Of a stretch of 64,000 bases of DNA, positions 8,779 through 18,145 are shown in pieces. Position 1 is the first letter of the stretch. The number at the start of each line of letters is the position of its first letter. This DNA comes from Mucilaginibacter pineti (lineage in GTDB: Bacteria > Bacteroidota > Bacteroidia > Sphingobacteriales > Sphingobacteriaceae). The stretch covers positions 124,001-188,000 of the forward strand of contig NZ_FNAI01000010.1 in assembly GCF_900101875.1 (NCBI RefSeq), given 5' to 3'. Made by a program: the position numbers and the translations under genes. Under the pieces are notes generated by a model. The model searched no databases and had not been told where the DNA came from. It saw only the letters and a list, made by a program, of their open reading frames with translations.

Positions 8779-9439
8779 AATGATTGATGAGCAAATTAAC
8801 TACCTGAAGAACATTTATGACGAAGAAAATGATCGTCAGAAAGTAGCCGAAGGTAAGTGTGCGCAAATAGTTTCAAATTCGGGCATCTTTTTGACATTGA
8901 TAGGCTTACTCATTACGCTTCTATATAATGCTCAAGATGCGATGGCAATATTGTTTAAGATTATTTTAGTCGTCGTAGTTACGGTTATCATAACTCTATA
9001 TTTGCGCTCCATGTGGGCGGCTCTGGAAGGGCTTAATCCACTTTCGTATAGATATTCGCGCGCAAATCCAACAACAGTGCATGAGTTTTCTAAAGTTGAA
9101 GACTTTAAAGAACAGATTGTCAAAGATTACCTGATATCTATAGATACAAACCAAGCGCTTAACTCAGAAAAGTTGTCAAGGTTGGCGCAAGCACGTAAAA
9201 CATTTGTTGTCGGTGTATATCTTACCGGTGCGTTAACATTTGGCTTGATAGTATATTTGTCATTTTTTTATATAAAAACTGAATCCAAGCCACAAAAAAT
9301 TGAGTTGGTTTCCCCAATTTATCACACAGAATTAGAAAAGGTTAGTCAGGAATTAGCAGATATTAAAAAGAATCTTCAGCGCGATACATTACGTTTAAAG
9401 AACGGCAATAAAAAAGAGCCGTCTCGCCATGCCCATTAG
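8768..9439 (+). CDS. Three-helix membrane protein with cytosolic coiled coil, last gene of the graspetide operon
   Basis: 223 residues. An N-terminal helical stretch (EENDRQKVAEGKCAQIV) leads into membrane helices at about 35-55 and 60-82, a soluble segment, a third helix at about 148-168, and a charged C-terminal coiled coil. The layout recalls SLATT/2TM-type membrane effectors that accompany nucleotide-signalling or NTPase defence genes. It overlaps the ligase gene by 11 bp, so it belongs to the operon. It could act as effector, exporter helper or receptor for the modified peptide; the sequence does not decide. Confidence 0.6.
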   Translation: MSNKMIDEQINYLKNIYDEENDRQKVAEGKCAQIVSNSGIFLTLIGLLITLLYNAQDAMAILFKIILVVVVTVIITLYLRSMWAALEGLNPLSYRYSRANPTTVHEFSKVEDFKEQIVKDYLISIDTNQALNSEKLSRLAQARKTFVVGVYLTGALTFGLIVYLSFFYIKTESKPQKIELVSPIYHTELEKVSQELADIKKNLQRDTLRLKNGNKKEPSRHAH

Positions 9440-9443
9440 GCTC
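9416..9443 (-). terminator. Terminator of the dinB-dnaE transcript
   Basis: Read on the minus strand, GAGCC and GGCTC arms enclose an 18-nt loop and are followed by six T. It lies just downstream of the dnaE remnant and overlaps the end of the convergent membrane-protein gene. Confidence 0.45.
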
Positions 9444-9460
9444 AGAATACTTATTTTACG

Positions 9461-12011
9461 CTACTCACTCCTTGGGTCGGGATGTAACGGCAATCTTGCC
9501 ACTTTCATGACTTCAATACCAGGGCATCCGAAATTCAATACCACTCTACCTAAAACCAAATAAACTCCATTGCCATACAATGGATATGCTGCTAGTGCCG
9601 GCGGAAAATGTATAGTATCAAAAAAATCACCATGAACGTCAAAGAAAGTCCCGAATTTCATCATCTTGCCATTTTTGGTTCGGACATCTTTATCGCAAAC
9701 AAAATCACCCACCATGCGCAGTGTCTGACCTTCATATAAATGCAAATCTTTCGCCGGAACATCGCCGCGAAAACTTGTCCGGACTAAATCAAACATAGAA
9801 GAGCTCACCGGAAAGCCCATCAGTTCCAGTTCGTAATATATATCCTCTAAAGGTGAATAATCCAGTTCCGGCAGTACCGGTTTGCGGAGCATGGATTCAA
9901 ATAAAGTCTGGTCTTTTTCCTGTTTTACAGACGTGTGCATCATGAGTACTTCCCAGAATAATTCCTTTTTTGACATTCCGGTAAAGCGGAAGGCACCGCA
10001 TCTGATCAACACAAACATTTGCTCCAGCCCCGTGCCTGTACGCAATATAAAATTTTCAATGCCGGTATAATCCCCGTTCAATTCGCGTTCTCCCGGAATC
10101 AGCGCTGCAAGGTTCTTTTGAAGGTTCAGCAGTCCGTCAAAGCCGAGATAAATATCTTTACCATAGATGATGGTATTCAGACTGCTTTTATTTACACATG
10201 GCAAACAGATGTTAGCTCCGGCCTTTCTTGCTTCGTTGATATAAACCTTTCGTTGATAAAATCCTCCGTAATTATTGAGTACAGCGACCATAAACTCCAA
10301 AGGGTAGTACGTTTTTAAAAACAGGCTTTGGTAGCTTTCGACGGCAAAAGATGCGGAGTGGGCCTTATTAAAAGAGTAGCCTGCAAAGCTTTCCATCTGC
10401 CGCCATATTTCTCTGGATGTTGCTTCGGGGTAACCAGATGCCAGGCTGTTACTGAAAAATATATCTTCAATTTCAGCCAGATGCTTTTTGCTGCGGTCTT
10501 TACCGCTCATCATCCTGCGCAGTACATCCGCATCCGCCATATCGAGCCCGCCATAATGGTGGCCGATTTTCATAACGTCTTCCTGATAAACCATTACCCC
10601 ATAGGTTTCTTTTAACTGCTCTTCCATTACCGGATGCAGGTAGGATATTTTCGACGGATCAAGATGCCTTTGTATAAAAGCATCCATCATACCGGAAGAA
10701 GCAACGCCAGGCCGGATAATAGATGAAGCTGCAACAAGCGTCAAATAATCATCACACTTTAATTTCCAGATCAGCTGGCGCATCGCCGGAGATTCAATGT
10801 AAAAACATCCTATGGTATTACTCGTGCGTAACTGCGCGGCAATTTTGGGGTCTTTAAAAAAAGCGCCGTGGATTGTTAATATCTATACCAATGCCCTGGT
10901 TTTGCTTTACAATTTCCCTGCAATCCTTAATATGGCCGATACCGCGTTGGGAAAGGATATCGAATTTTTCAAAGCCGATGTCTTCTGCCAGGTGCATATC
11001 GTATTGTACGGTAGGCATCCCTTTGGGTGGATAATCCAAAGCCGAATAACAGGTAAGAGGAAGCTCTGAAATGATTACACCGCATGCATGTATCGTACGC
11101 TGATTGGGAAAGTCTTCCATCAGATCGTAAATGGAAATGATAAGTGATGTCACCTCATTCTTATTAAGCATATTGCCCGGATCACGCACCAGCCGGTCAA
11201 TATCTCCTTTGGGCAACCCATATACTTTACCCAGTTCGCGCAGGATACTGCGTGAACGAAAGGTACTCATGGCACCCATTAATGCACAATGGCCGCTCTG
11301 GTATAAGTGGATTTATTGCGGTGCTGTGTAAAATCAAAAGTAAAGGAACATCCTTTGAGTAGTTGTTCCGTATTTGCTATAATACTGGGGAAATCCTGAA
11401 ATTTTTCCAACAGTATTTTTTTTTGAAGGAAACACTTCTGCCTTATCGGCATATTGCCCTTCCTTTAACTGGGAGATGAGGATATTATGATTAATAGCCC
11501 GCAACTGGGTGTGAAGCTTATAACCGTCACCACTGGTAAAGGTTACCGGCTGCCATATCACAAATTTAGATCTGGCTTCGGAAGGCATAAGGCGAATCTT
11601 GTTTAGATGGATATGCCGGATGCCTATAAATTCATGGGCAAATAATTTACGGCTAAATTTCCTGCCATAAGGATAAATCACCTGCACCTGTTCAAATGCC
11701 GGGGCCATTTCAGGATGCAACGTTTTGTGTTTGTTGGCGTAGGTCTGAAATTCGTTTAGCTCCTTAAAGCCGTTTTCATTTTTAGCAATACAGATATAAA
11801 GCAGTTCGTCCCTGTTACGAAACTCCAAACCGGCAAGTCCTCTAATGCCGGCCTCCTGGCAGGCTTTGATGAAAATGAGCGAACCGGTACTGTTATTAAT
11901 ATCGGTTAATACAGCAGTATCATAGCCCCGGGTTACGAGGCCATCTACTAACTGCTGTATGGATAAGGTACCATATCTCAGACTATAATTGCTGTGAACA
12001 TTGAGTAACAT
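9461..12011 (-). pseudogene. dnaE: Broken DnaE-type DNA polymerase III alpha gene (mutagenesis-cassette copy)
   Basis: Three reading-frame pieces line up as one DnaE: 12011-11334 (PHP-like N-terminus), 11279-10854 and 10783-9461. A frameshift sits in a nine-base A run near 11412-11420; past it the frame reads FQDFPSIIANTEQLL. A second lies in the T run near 10856-10862; past it comes AFFKDP and then TIGCFYIESPAMR. Between NKSTYT and GHCALMGAMST, family alignment from memory lacks roughly 100-120 residues. That block normally carries the GRGSGA motif and the catalytic PDFDID aspartates. The product cannot be an active polymerase. It follows dinB by 12 bp in the usual order of such cassettes. 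Confidence 0.85.
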
Positions 12012-12023
12012 AACCGATCATTT

Positions 12024-13166
12024 TTACAGGCTAATGCCCCGAAGTACTTTATCCACACCGAACCTAAGCCTGATGTGATCCATCGCAGAAGATAGGCTGA
12101 CATCCTTAATCGTATCATTGAACAGATCCACCTGATAGCTGCCGGTAATAAGGCCGCTGAACTTCACCCCAATCAACCTGATCAACATCCGGCGTGTATA
12201 TAATTTATCAAACAATAGCATGATCTTTTCGGACAGCACCCGCTCTGAGCTGGTGTAAGGAATTTTGATCTGTTTGGTATGCGTATCAAAATTACTATAG
12301 CGTATTTTTAAGGTCAGGCATGAAGTCAGCTTGACATCTTTTCGTAAGTCAAAGGCCAATTCGTCGATCATAGTAAAGAGTATCTTTTTGAGGACAGCCA
12401 TATCGATGGTGTCTGTTTCAAATGTATGATCCTTGCTCATGCTCTTTTGCTCGTGATATGGTACGACAGGCGAATCATCCACTCCATTCGCTTTTTTCCA
12501 AATGCTGATACCATTTTCACCTAAAGCCCGCTGCATGGTAAAGACCTCCATTTGCTGAAGGGTCAGTATTTTGGAGATGCCCATATTACGCAGCAGCGTG
12601 TAGGTCTTTTCACCAACCATTGGTATTTTTTTGATAGAAAGCGGGGCCAGAAAATTCTTTTCCAGGCCTATATTTACTTGCCGTTCGCCACAAGGTTTCG
12701 CTGTACCCGTCGCGATTTTGCTTACAGTCTTATTGGCGGAAAGACCAAAGCTGATCGGTAGTCCCGTTTCCTTAATGATACTTTGCCGAAGTTCCTTTGT
12801 CCATTGCCAGCAGCCGAAGAATTTATCCATTCCCGTGATGTCAAGGTAATGTTCATCGATGCTCGCCTTTTCTACGAGCGGTGTACGTTCTTTGATGATT
12901 TCAGTGACCATATTGGAATATTTACTGTATTCATCATAGTCACCCTTCACAATAATGGCTTCACGGCAAAGTTGCAGGGCCAGCCGCATGGGCATCGCAC
13001 TGTGTATGCCGAATTTGCGGGCTTCGTAAGAACAGGAAGAAACTACTCCCCGGTCGGAACTGCCCCCAACAATCATGGGCTTACCAATAAGCGCACTGTT
13101 TTGCAGGCGCGCTACGGATACAAAAAATGTATCCAGATCACAATGTACAATATTCCGTTCCATCAC
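12024..13166 (-). CDS. dinB: Y-family DNA polymerase IV (DinB)
   Basis: 380 residues, normal for DinB. The palm carries D10 in HCDLDTFF and the S-I-D104-E105 motif, so all metal-binding acidic residues are present. Helix-hairpin-helix residues (KIPMVGEKTYTLLRNMGI) and a C-terminal little-finger domain follow. It would copy past damaged bases with low fidelity. It diverges from the LexA-like repressor at 13238 across a 71-bp region with inverted repeats, and its partner dnaE is dead, so translesion synthesis here would rely on DinB or a chromosomal partner. Confidence 0.9.
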   Translation of the reverse strand: MMERNIVHCDLDTFFVSVARLQNSALIGKPMIVGGSSDRGVVSSCSYEARKFGIHSAMPMRLALQLCREAIIVKGDYDEYSKYSNMVTEIIKERTPLVEKASIDEHYLDITGMDKFFGCWQWTKELRQSIIKETGLPISFGLSANKTVSKIATGTAKPCGERQVNIGLEKNFLAPLSIKKIPMVGEKTYTLLRNMGISKILTLQQMEVFTMQRALGENGISIWKKANGVDDSPVVPYHEQKSMSKDHTFETDTIDMAVLKKILFTMIDELAFDLRKDVKLTSCLTLKIRYSNFDTHTKQIKIPYTSSERVLSEKIMLLFDKLYTRRMLIRLIGVKFSGLITGSYQVDLFNDTIKDVSLSSAMDHIRLRFGVDKVLRGISL

Positions 13167-13187
13167 TTTTCAGATTTTATTTACTAC

Positions 13188-13217
13188 ATTTGTCTCCAAT
13201 AATGACAAATTGTTGTC
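13188..13217. promoter_or_regulatory. Candidate operator of the LexA-like repressor
   Basis: The divergent region between dinB and the repressor holds ATTTGTC (13188-13194) facing GACAAAT (13204-13210). The same GACAA also pairs with TTGTC at 13213-13217. Overlapping inverted repeats in a short divergent promoter are typical of a self-regulating repressor. A binding assay is lacking, so this is a sequence-based prediction. Confidence 0.5.
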
Positions 13218-13237
13218 GTCAATAATAACATTACAAA

Positions 13238-14050
13238 ATGAGTCAGCAAAAAGTTTTTTTCCCCACCAACATCAAATTCCTCCGGGAACGCAAAAAGATG
13301 AGCCAGGAATCTTTGGCTAACGCATTGTCGTTTACCCGTTCCAAGCTTGCTTCATTGGAAAGCGGGGCGACAAGAGCACACCAGCCAGAAGATTTGTTAA
13401 TGATTTCTGAGTTTTTTAAAGTAGGTGTCGATGCGCTTTTAAAAGTGGAGCTCTCTAAATTGGGAGAATTTAAGGTGAGCCAATTATTGGCGGGAAACGA
13501 TGTGTATACGACCGGTAGCAATATCAGGGTGCTTTCCATTACTGTAGATAAGAATAACAAAGAAAATGTGGAATATGTCCCGGTGAAAGCAAAGGCAGGT
13601 TACAGGAACGGGTATAATGATCAACAGTATATTTCCAATCTTCCGAAATTCACTATGCCGAACCTGCCGGAAAGGGGGAGTTTCCGGATGTTCCCGATCA
13701 GCGGGGATTCCATGCTGCCTATACCGGACGGAAGCGATGTAATCGCAGAATATGTACAGGACTGGAAAGCCATAAAAGCAGGTACGCTTTGCATTCTTAT
13801 CTTGAAAGCGGAACAGGATTTTGTATTTAAACAGATAACCGTTCAGGAAGAGGGGCAATTTCTTTTAACCTCTTTGAACAGCCTATACCATCCTTATACT
13901 GTCCCGGCGGAAGAAGTAATAGAAATCTGGAAATATTATAAATTTCAAAGTGAGATACTACCCGAGCTGCCAACCGACTTTCAGGAATTAAAGCGTTTGA
14001 TCCTGGATGTCAAGCAGGACATTCAACAAGAAAGGTCGGATAAAGCATAA
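13238..14050 (+). CDS. LexA-like repressor: XRE helix-turn-helix fused to S24 peptidase
   Basis: 270 residues. An XRE-type helix-turn-helix covers about residues 10-65. An S24/LexA self-cleaving peptidase follows: scissile A120-G121, nucleophile S158 in PISGDSML, and general base K198 in FVFKQI. DNA damage with RecA filament would trigger cleavage and release dinB and itself. The C-terminal 30 residues are a helical tail. The gene diverges from dinB, the standard layout for mobile SOS cassettes in Bacteroidota. Confidence 0.85.
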   Translation: MSQQKVFFPTNIKFLRERKKMSQESLANALSFTRSKLASLESGATRAHQPEDLLMISEFFKVGVDALLKVELSKLGEFKVSQLLAGNDVYTTGSNIRVLSITVDKNNKENVEYVPVKAKAGYRNGYNDQQYISNLPKFTMPNLPERGSFRMFPISGDSMLPIPDGSDVIAEYVQDWKAIKAGTLCILILKAEQDFVFKQITVQEEGQFLLTSLNSLYHPYTVPAEEVIEIWKYYKFQSEILPELPTDFQELKRLILDVKQDIQQERSDKA

Positions 14051-14132
14051 GCATTGTAATGCGTTTATGCATTATCCGGGACGTTCAAAAAAATTTGCTT
14101 ATTAAAATTACCCTTTAATTATTTTTACGCGT

Positions 14133-14681
14133 ATGATGCTGGAACCTATTCATATTGAACATGCAGGCCTGTTGGTGCATTCCTTCAGGGCGGAGGAGAT
14201 TAAAGGGATCGGCAGCGTTGCCGAGCACGTTTATGATATTTTATCGGATGAAGATACGCTCCGGTTCCTGCCTGAAAAAAGGCTGTCTTCGGTAAATGAC
14301 GCAGAAACCTTTTTGAAAGGAAGTTTACTCAGGTTCCATGCTGGAAAGAACTATTTGCATTTTATCAGCAACAAAAAATCCGGAAAGGTCATCGGCATGA
14401 TCGATGTGATACCACCGGAAACTGCTATGCAGCACTATGACCTGAAAGATTACCCATACTTTATTGAGTTTTACCTGAAAGCCAGTTCCGGCAGGAAAAA
14501 GGTCATGTCCTCTGTGTTGCCTTTGTTTATGGAAGAAGTTAAGCGGCAAAGAATCAGGGAACTTGCGGCCATTACCAACCGCGAAAACATTGGCGCACAA
14601 AAAGTATTGCTCCGATCGGGCTTTGATTTCAGGGGCAGCTTTGACAGTCTTCAGGATTTTTATACCATTATCTTCAACTAA
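14133..14681 (+). CDS. GNAT-family N-acetyltransferase
   Basis: 182 residues with a RimJ/RimL-like layout: a bulky N-terminal region, then a central beta-sheet (GKVIGMIDVIPP; YPYFIEFYLKASSGRKKVMSSVLPLF) and the closing ITNRENIGAQKVLLRSGF motif that is hallmark of GNAT enzymes. The usual Q/RxxGxG/A acetyl-CoA loop is poorly matched (ASSGRKKVM), so substrate and activity are open. The start is the first of two adjacent ATG codons. Confidence 0.6.
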   Translation: MMLEPIHIEHAGLLVHSFRAEEIKGIGSVAEHVYDILSDEDTLRFLPEKRLSSVNDAETFLKGSLLRFHAGKNYLHFISNKKSGKVIGMIDVIPPETAMQHYDLKDYPYFIEFYLKASSGRKKVMSSVLPLFMEEVKRQRIRELAAITNRENIGAQKVLLRSGFDFRGSFDSLQDFYTIIFN

Positions 14682-14687
14682 TATAAA

Positions 14688-15101
14688 GTGGAAACTTACC
14701 AAATTACGCTGGAATCAACCAGTCTCTATAATACCTTACAATCTTCATTTCGGCAAGCTGTCCTCGATGAAACTGCGATTCGCGAGTCTATAGGAAACAT
14801 AAAAACTTCTTTAATTGACACTACCTTATCAGAAAGATTCGACCAGATCAGCTCCAAAGAATTACCGGAGGCATTTGGGAAATTTATTAGTGGATTAGAC
14901 CTTCAGCAACCTTTCCTAAATTTACGTCACTACGTACGGAACTTTGAGGATGCGGACTTTGTGATCAGAAGCATGGAACCCGCTATTTTACACCAGATGG
15001 AAAAGTTTTCCATTTCAGCGCCGAGTAAATGGGTTGATGACCTGGTTCGTTGCTGTCAGGAGCTTTCGACAATTCTTACCCTTTTGAACTACGCAGGGTG
15101 A
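14688..15101 (+). CDS. Uncharacterised helical protein downstream of the acetyltransferase
   Basis: 137 residues with a GTG start 6 bp after the acetyltransferase stop, so probably co-transcribed. The sequence is mostly helical, acidic and soluble, without cysteine motifs or a signal peptide. No family is recognised. A hairpin terminator follows at 15133-15154. Confidence 0.5.
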   Translation: METYQITLESTSLYNTLQSSFRQAVLDETAIRESIGNIKTSLIDTTLSERFDQISSKELPEAFGKFISGLDLQQPFLNLRHYVRNFEDADFVIRSMEPAILHQMEKFSISAPSKWVDDLVRCCQELSTILTLLNYAG

Positions 15102-15132
15102 TCAGCCATTGATGGTCTAATAAAAAAGAAAA

Positions 15133-15154
15133 ACCGGGCTAAAATTAGCCTGGT
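15133..15154 (+). terminator. Hairpin terminator between convergent genes
   Basis: ACCGGGCTAA and TTAGCCTGGT pair with one mismatch around a 2-nt loop, with A-rich sequence before and a T run shortly after. It can serve the plus-strand pair and possibly the convergent NmrA gene. Confidence 0.5.
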
Positions 15155-15267
15155 CGAAATTTTTGGTTTCCGTCCTTTGATGCTATAAAGGTAATAGTTT
15201 TCGAGTTTAGAACAGCTAACCATTACGTATCAAATTCTTCAATCTGAAAAAAGGTGTGCTCAAATAA

Positions 15268-16245
15268 TCAATAGGAAAGCTTTTCACCCTGCCAGCCGGT
15301 TGTGCGTAAAAAATTCTCCCAATTCAGACTGTCAGGATTCATCCGTTGGCTCCATAACCAATCACGGTCCTTTCCAAAATAGCCATATTCAACAGCGTAC
15401 TCAGCCATCCCCAAAACCTCACGCAATAAAGGTTCATTTGAGGCAAAGTCAGGGAAATGGTATAGGAAATCTTCGCGCGTAAATGCGGAACTATATACAG
15501 CTTTCCGGCCGGTTACACGTGTGAAAGTATCGACCATTTCCTGTGGCGAAATAAGATCTCCTATTACTGGCATGGATATGCCGGAATACCGTTTCGGATT
15601 TGAGAAAATCTCCAAAACCGCTGGCCCGGTTGCAGTAAGCGGATCAACAAATGGCGCACGGAAATCCTTCGGTAGATAGATCGGAAATACGAGCGTATCA
15701 CCCAGCAATTTTGGTGTATAAAACTCAATGAGATTTGTAAAGAAAAAAGCCATGTAGATAAAAGAGCTTGTAACAGGAAAGGTACGGATATATGCTTCCA
15801 CTTCGGCTTTATCCGTAAAATGGGGTGCAAATTTCTCCCCGTTTGTGATCTGATCTACGTTTTCCAGGCTACTGAAAATAATATGTTTTGCACCTGCTTC
15901 AACTGCCGCATCTGCCAGTTGTTTGCCCAATTCAAACTCATGCGTTTGCGGTGGCACAATACTTGGCGTCATCATAAACACGCCATGCGAGCCTCGGAAT
16001 GCTTTCTCGTAATCTTGCTGATAGCCCACATCAAGTGGTATGCTTACTAATTCAGCTCCCTGTTCAATCAGCCTGATTGCCTCCGGTGAATCCATGCGGC
16101 GGGTTATACCCCGCACGCAATAACGTCCGCTATCTAAAAGCGTGCGGGCAGTACTACGACCCTGCTTGCCTAAAACGCCCACGATTGTAATGAGCGGCTT
16201 TTCATTTTGAGCAGGGACCTCATGTTCTTCTAAATTCAATTCCAT
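15268..16245 (-). CDS. NmrA-like NAD(P)-binding oxidoreductase
   Basis: About 325 residues from the ATG at 16243-16245; a longer frame to 16323 would run through the promoter and operator region. A Rossmann nucleotide-binding segment (ITIVGVLGKQGRSTARTLL, a GxxGxxG-like loop) opens the protein. HIIFSSLENVDQ and a substrate lobe follow, as in NmrA/HSCARG-type atypical short-chain dehydrogenases. It is probably a redox-sensing or quinone/NADPH-using enzyme. It diverges from an HxlR regulator, a frequent pairing in which the regulator controls the oxidoreductase. Confidence 0.8.
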   Translation of the reverse strand: MELNLEEHEVPAQNEKPLITIVGVLGKQGRSTARTLLDSGRYCVRGITRRMDSPEAIRLIEQGAELVSIPLDVGYQQDYEKAFRGSHGVFMMTPSIVPPQTHEFELGKQLADAAVEAGAKHIIFSSLENVDQITNGEKFAPHFTDKAEVEAYIRTFPVTSSFIYMAFFFTNLIEFYTPKLLGDTLVFPIYLPKDFRAPFVDPLTATGPAVLEIFSNPKRYSGISMPVIGDLISPQEMVDTFTRVTGRKAVYSSAFTREDFLYHFPDFASNEPLLREVLGMAEYAVEYGYFGKDRDWLWSQRMNPDSLNWENFLRTTGWQGEKLSY

Positions 16246-16272
16246 TCTATTTGTTATTTTAGTGAATATTGT

Positions 16273-16343
16273 AACTATAAAAATTATAGTTGCAAAACTA
16301 TTTTTAGTCGAATACATTTGCAATAACTATCACTTTCGATAGT
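16273..16343. promoter_or_regulatory. Candidate HxlR operators in the divergent promoter
   Basis: Two inverted repeats share the half-site ACTAT: AACTATAA with TTATAGTT (16273-16291, 3-nt spacer) and ACTATC with GATAGT (16326-16343, 6-nt spacer). Both lie between the divergent NmrA and HxlR genes, as expected for a dimeric winged-helix regulator. Confidence 0.55.
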
Positions 16344-16361
16344 CCTTAAAACAATAGAATT

Positions 16362-16772
16362 GTGAAGACAGAATGTATCGGTGACCATGTAAAACTGAAC
16401 GGTAAAATGTATCCGTGTACCGTAAGCCTGGCTATGGATCTCATTGGCGGGAAGTGGAAGAGTGTGATTTTATATCATTTAATGACAAAATCATTGAGAT
16501 ACAGTGAACTTTTAAAAGAAATGCAGACCGTAACGGAAATGACGCTTAGTTTACAATTAAAGCAATTGGAAAAGGACGGATTAATTGTAAGGAAAGTATT
16601 TGGGAAAAAACCGCCTATTAAGGTTGTTTACAGTTTAACTGACTTTGGTAAAACCTGTATCCCTACTTTACAGGCTATCATGACGTGGGGTAACCAGATC
16701 ACCGAACAAAAAGGGGAATTTATCCAGAACCTGTCCCGAAATACGATTTGCAATAGAAACAATAAACAATGA
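16362..16772 (+). CDS. HxlR-family winged-helix regulator
   Basis: 136 residues with a GTG start. The block DLIGGKWKSVILYHLM, then RYSELLKEM and LKQLEKDGLIVRK, is diagnostic for HxlR/MarR-like winged helix proteins. A conserved cysteine (C19 in YPCTVSLAMDLIGGKW) could sense aldehydes, quinones or oxidants, as known for family members such as HypR/YodB. It likely represses the divergent NmrA gene. Confidence 0.85.
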   Translation: MKTECIGDHVKLNGKMYPCTVSLAMDLIGGKWKSVILYHLMTKSLRYSELLKEMQTVTEMTLSLQLKQLEKDGLIVRKVFGKKPPIKVVYSLTDFGKTCIPTLQAIMTWGNQITEQKGEFIQNLSRNTICNRNNKQ

Positions 16773-16828
16773 GGTCTCATAGGCGTTAATAAATCCGTAA
16801 GCAGGCAGAAATTAAATCCTGCATTTAA

Positions 16829-17251
16829 ATGGAAAATAAAAATAGCCTTCAACGGTTTATAGATGCACAAGCTCAGGATTACTACATCGCACTAACTGAA
16901 ATCAAAGGTGGATATAAGCGCAGTCATTGGATGTGGTATGTTTTCCCGCAGGTAGCAGGGCTTGGCTTTAGCCAGATGGCTGAGCGCTATGCCATTAAGG
17001 ACTTGGCTGAAGCAATTGCTTATCTCGCCCATCCGTTATTGGGGCAACGGCTGATTGAGATATCAAACGCGTTGCTACAAATCCCAGGAAATAATGCCAC
17101 TCAAATTATGGGAAGTCCTGACGATCTGAAATTGTGGTCTTCCATGACTTTATTCTCATTGGTACCGGCTTCAGATCCGGTGTTCGAAGCCGTGCTCAAA
17201 AAGTTTTTTGACGGCAAAAGGGATAATGCCACTCTTCAATTAATTAATTAG
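16829..17251 (+). CDS. DUF1810 family protein
   Basis: 140 residues. The FIDAQAQDYYIALTEI opening, KRSHWMWYVFPQVAGLG and the GSPDDLKLWSSMTLFS block identify DUF1810, a small cytosolic family of unknown function common in bacteria. Full length for the family. A hairpin with AATAGCC and GGCTATT arms (17288-17314) follows the stop. Confidence 0.85.
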   Translation: MENKNSLQRFIDAQAQDYYIALTEIKGGYKRSHWMWYVFPQVAGLGFSQMAERYAIKDLAEAIAYLAHPLLGQRLIEISNALLQIPGNNATQIMGSPDDLKLWSSMTLFSLVPASDPVFEAVLKKFFDGKRDNATLQLIN

Positions 17252-17287
17252 CCATTTAAACTAATAGAAATTGCTTCTGGTGAATAT

Positions 17288-17314
17288 AATAGCCTATAGC
17301 CATACAAGGCTATT
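17288..17314 (+). terminator. Hairpin terminator after the DUF1810 gene
   Basis: AATAGCC and GGCTATT arms with a 13-nt loop, followed by TT-rich sequence, 37 bp after the stop codon. Confidence 0.4.
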
Positions 17315-17479
17315 TTGGCTTAATTAGCTTTTATATTTTAACTAGTAAATATTTACGTGGTACATAATGGTTATTACTCGAAAGGGTTGCATCACATATC
17401 TATTGCCAGTTCTGAACGGTAATAAATTTCATTAAATCCGTCGGGTTGATTTGCTTACGATGATTGACTGGCTCCTGAC

Positions 17480-18145
17480 TTAACCTGCTATCATTATCCG
17501 TTTAAAGCGAAGATATTTGTGATCGATAATATCAAAGTCGTAGATGATGTTGTGCTCACCTTCGCTGACATAATCGCCATTTTCATCGTTGCCATTTAGA
17601 TAAGCTATATTTAGAGAAAGCGTTTGGCTTTCTTTATTAAAAGTCACAATCATGTAATAGTATCCATCTTTGTCGTTAAATTTAGGGCTTTCACTTTCTC
17701 CTTTATCAAAGAGTTTAGCCGATTTTATTTTGAGCAGGCTCCTGACAAATGCGGGCCTGAAAAGCTTTGAGCTGTAACGTTCAAAGTCCTTTTCAGAAAA
17801 AAGTTCCGGGCCATTCCGGACTTTTTCTAGTTCTGCTTCTGTATCAAAAATAGCATACCAGATCTGCGTGGAATCTGCATTTAGCGGAAAATTGAAATAA
17901 TTCTTAAGCTTCGGCGTATCCTTGTCATTTGCCGCATTGCGAAAATTTCTAAAATCATCGATCCATGTATGTACTTCGGGGTACTGTTTTAAAGTGCCTG
18001 CAAGTTTATCAGAGCCAGCGCCCGGCGTTTTATCCAGATTTCTGCTTGTAACAGATTTAGTATGCGTGTCAGTACTATTACAGGCACATGTTACCGCTAA
18101 TACAATTACAATGGCTGAAGCATTTAAAAGGTTATGTGTCTTCAT
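17480..18145 (-). CDS. Putative lipoprotein, unknown function
   Basis: About 221 residues from the second ATG. An N-terminal hydrophobic stretch ends in a Cys within VTCACNSTD, followed by a Ser/Thr-rich linker typical of Bacteroidota lipoproteins, although the lipobox is not canonical. The rest is a mixed alpha/beta domain with many aromatic residues near the C-terminus. It stands alone, downstream of the LytTR regulator on the same strand. No family recognised. Confidence 0.6.
   Translation of the reverse strand: MKTHNLLNASAIVIVLAVTCACNSTDTHTKSVTSRNLDKTPGAGSDKLAGTLKQYPEVHTWIDDFRNFRNAANDKDTPKLKNYFNFPLNADSTQIWYAIFDTEAELEKVRNGPELFSEKDFERYSSKLFRPAFVRSLLKIKSAKLFDKGESESPKFNDKDGYYYMIVTFNKESQTLSLNIAYLNGNDENGDYVSEGEHNIIYDFDIIDHKYLRFKRIMIAG

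Noticed and set aside
9882..10615. Plus-strand open frames across the dnaE remnant
   Set aside because: They lie opposite clear DnaE sequence and have no protein-like composition; shadows of the minus-strand gene.
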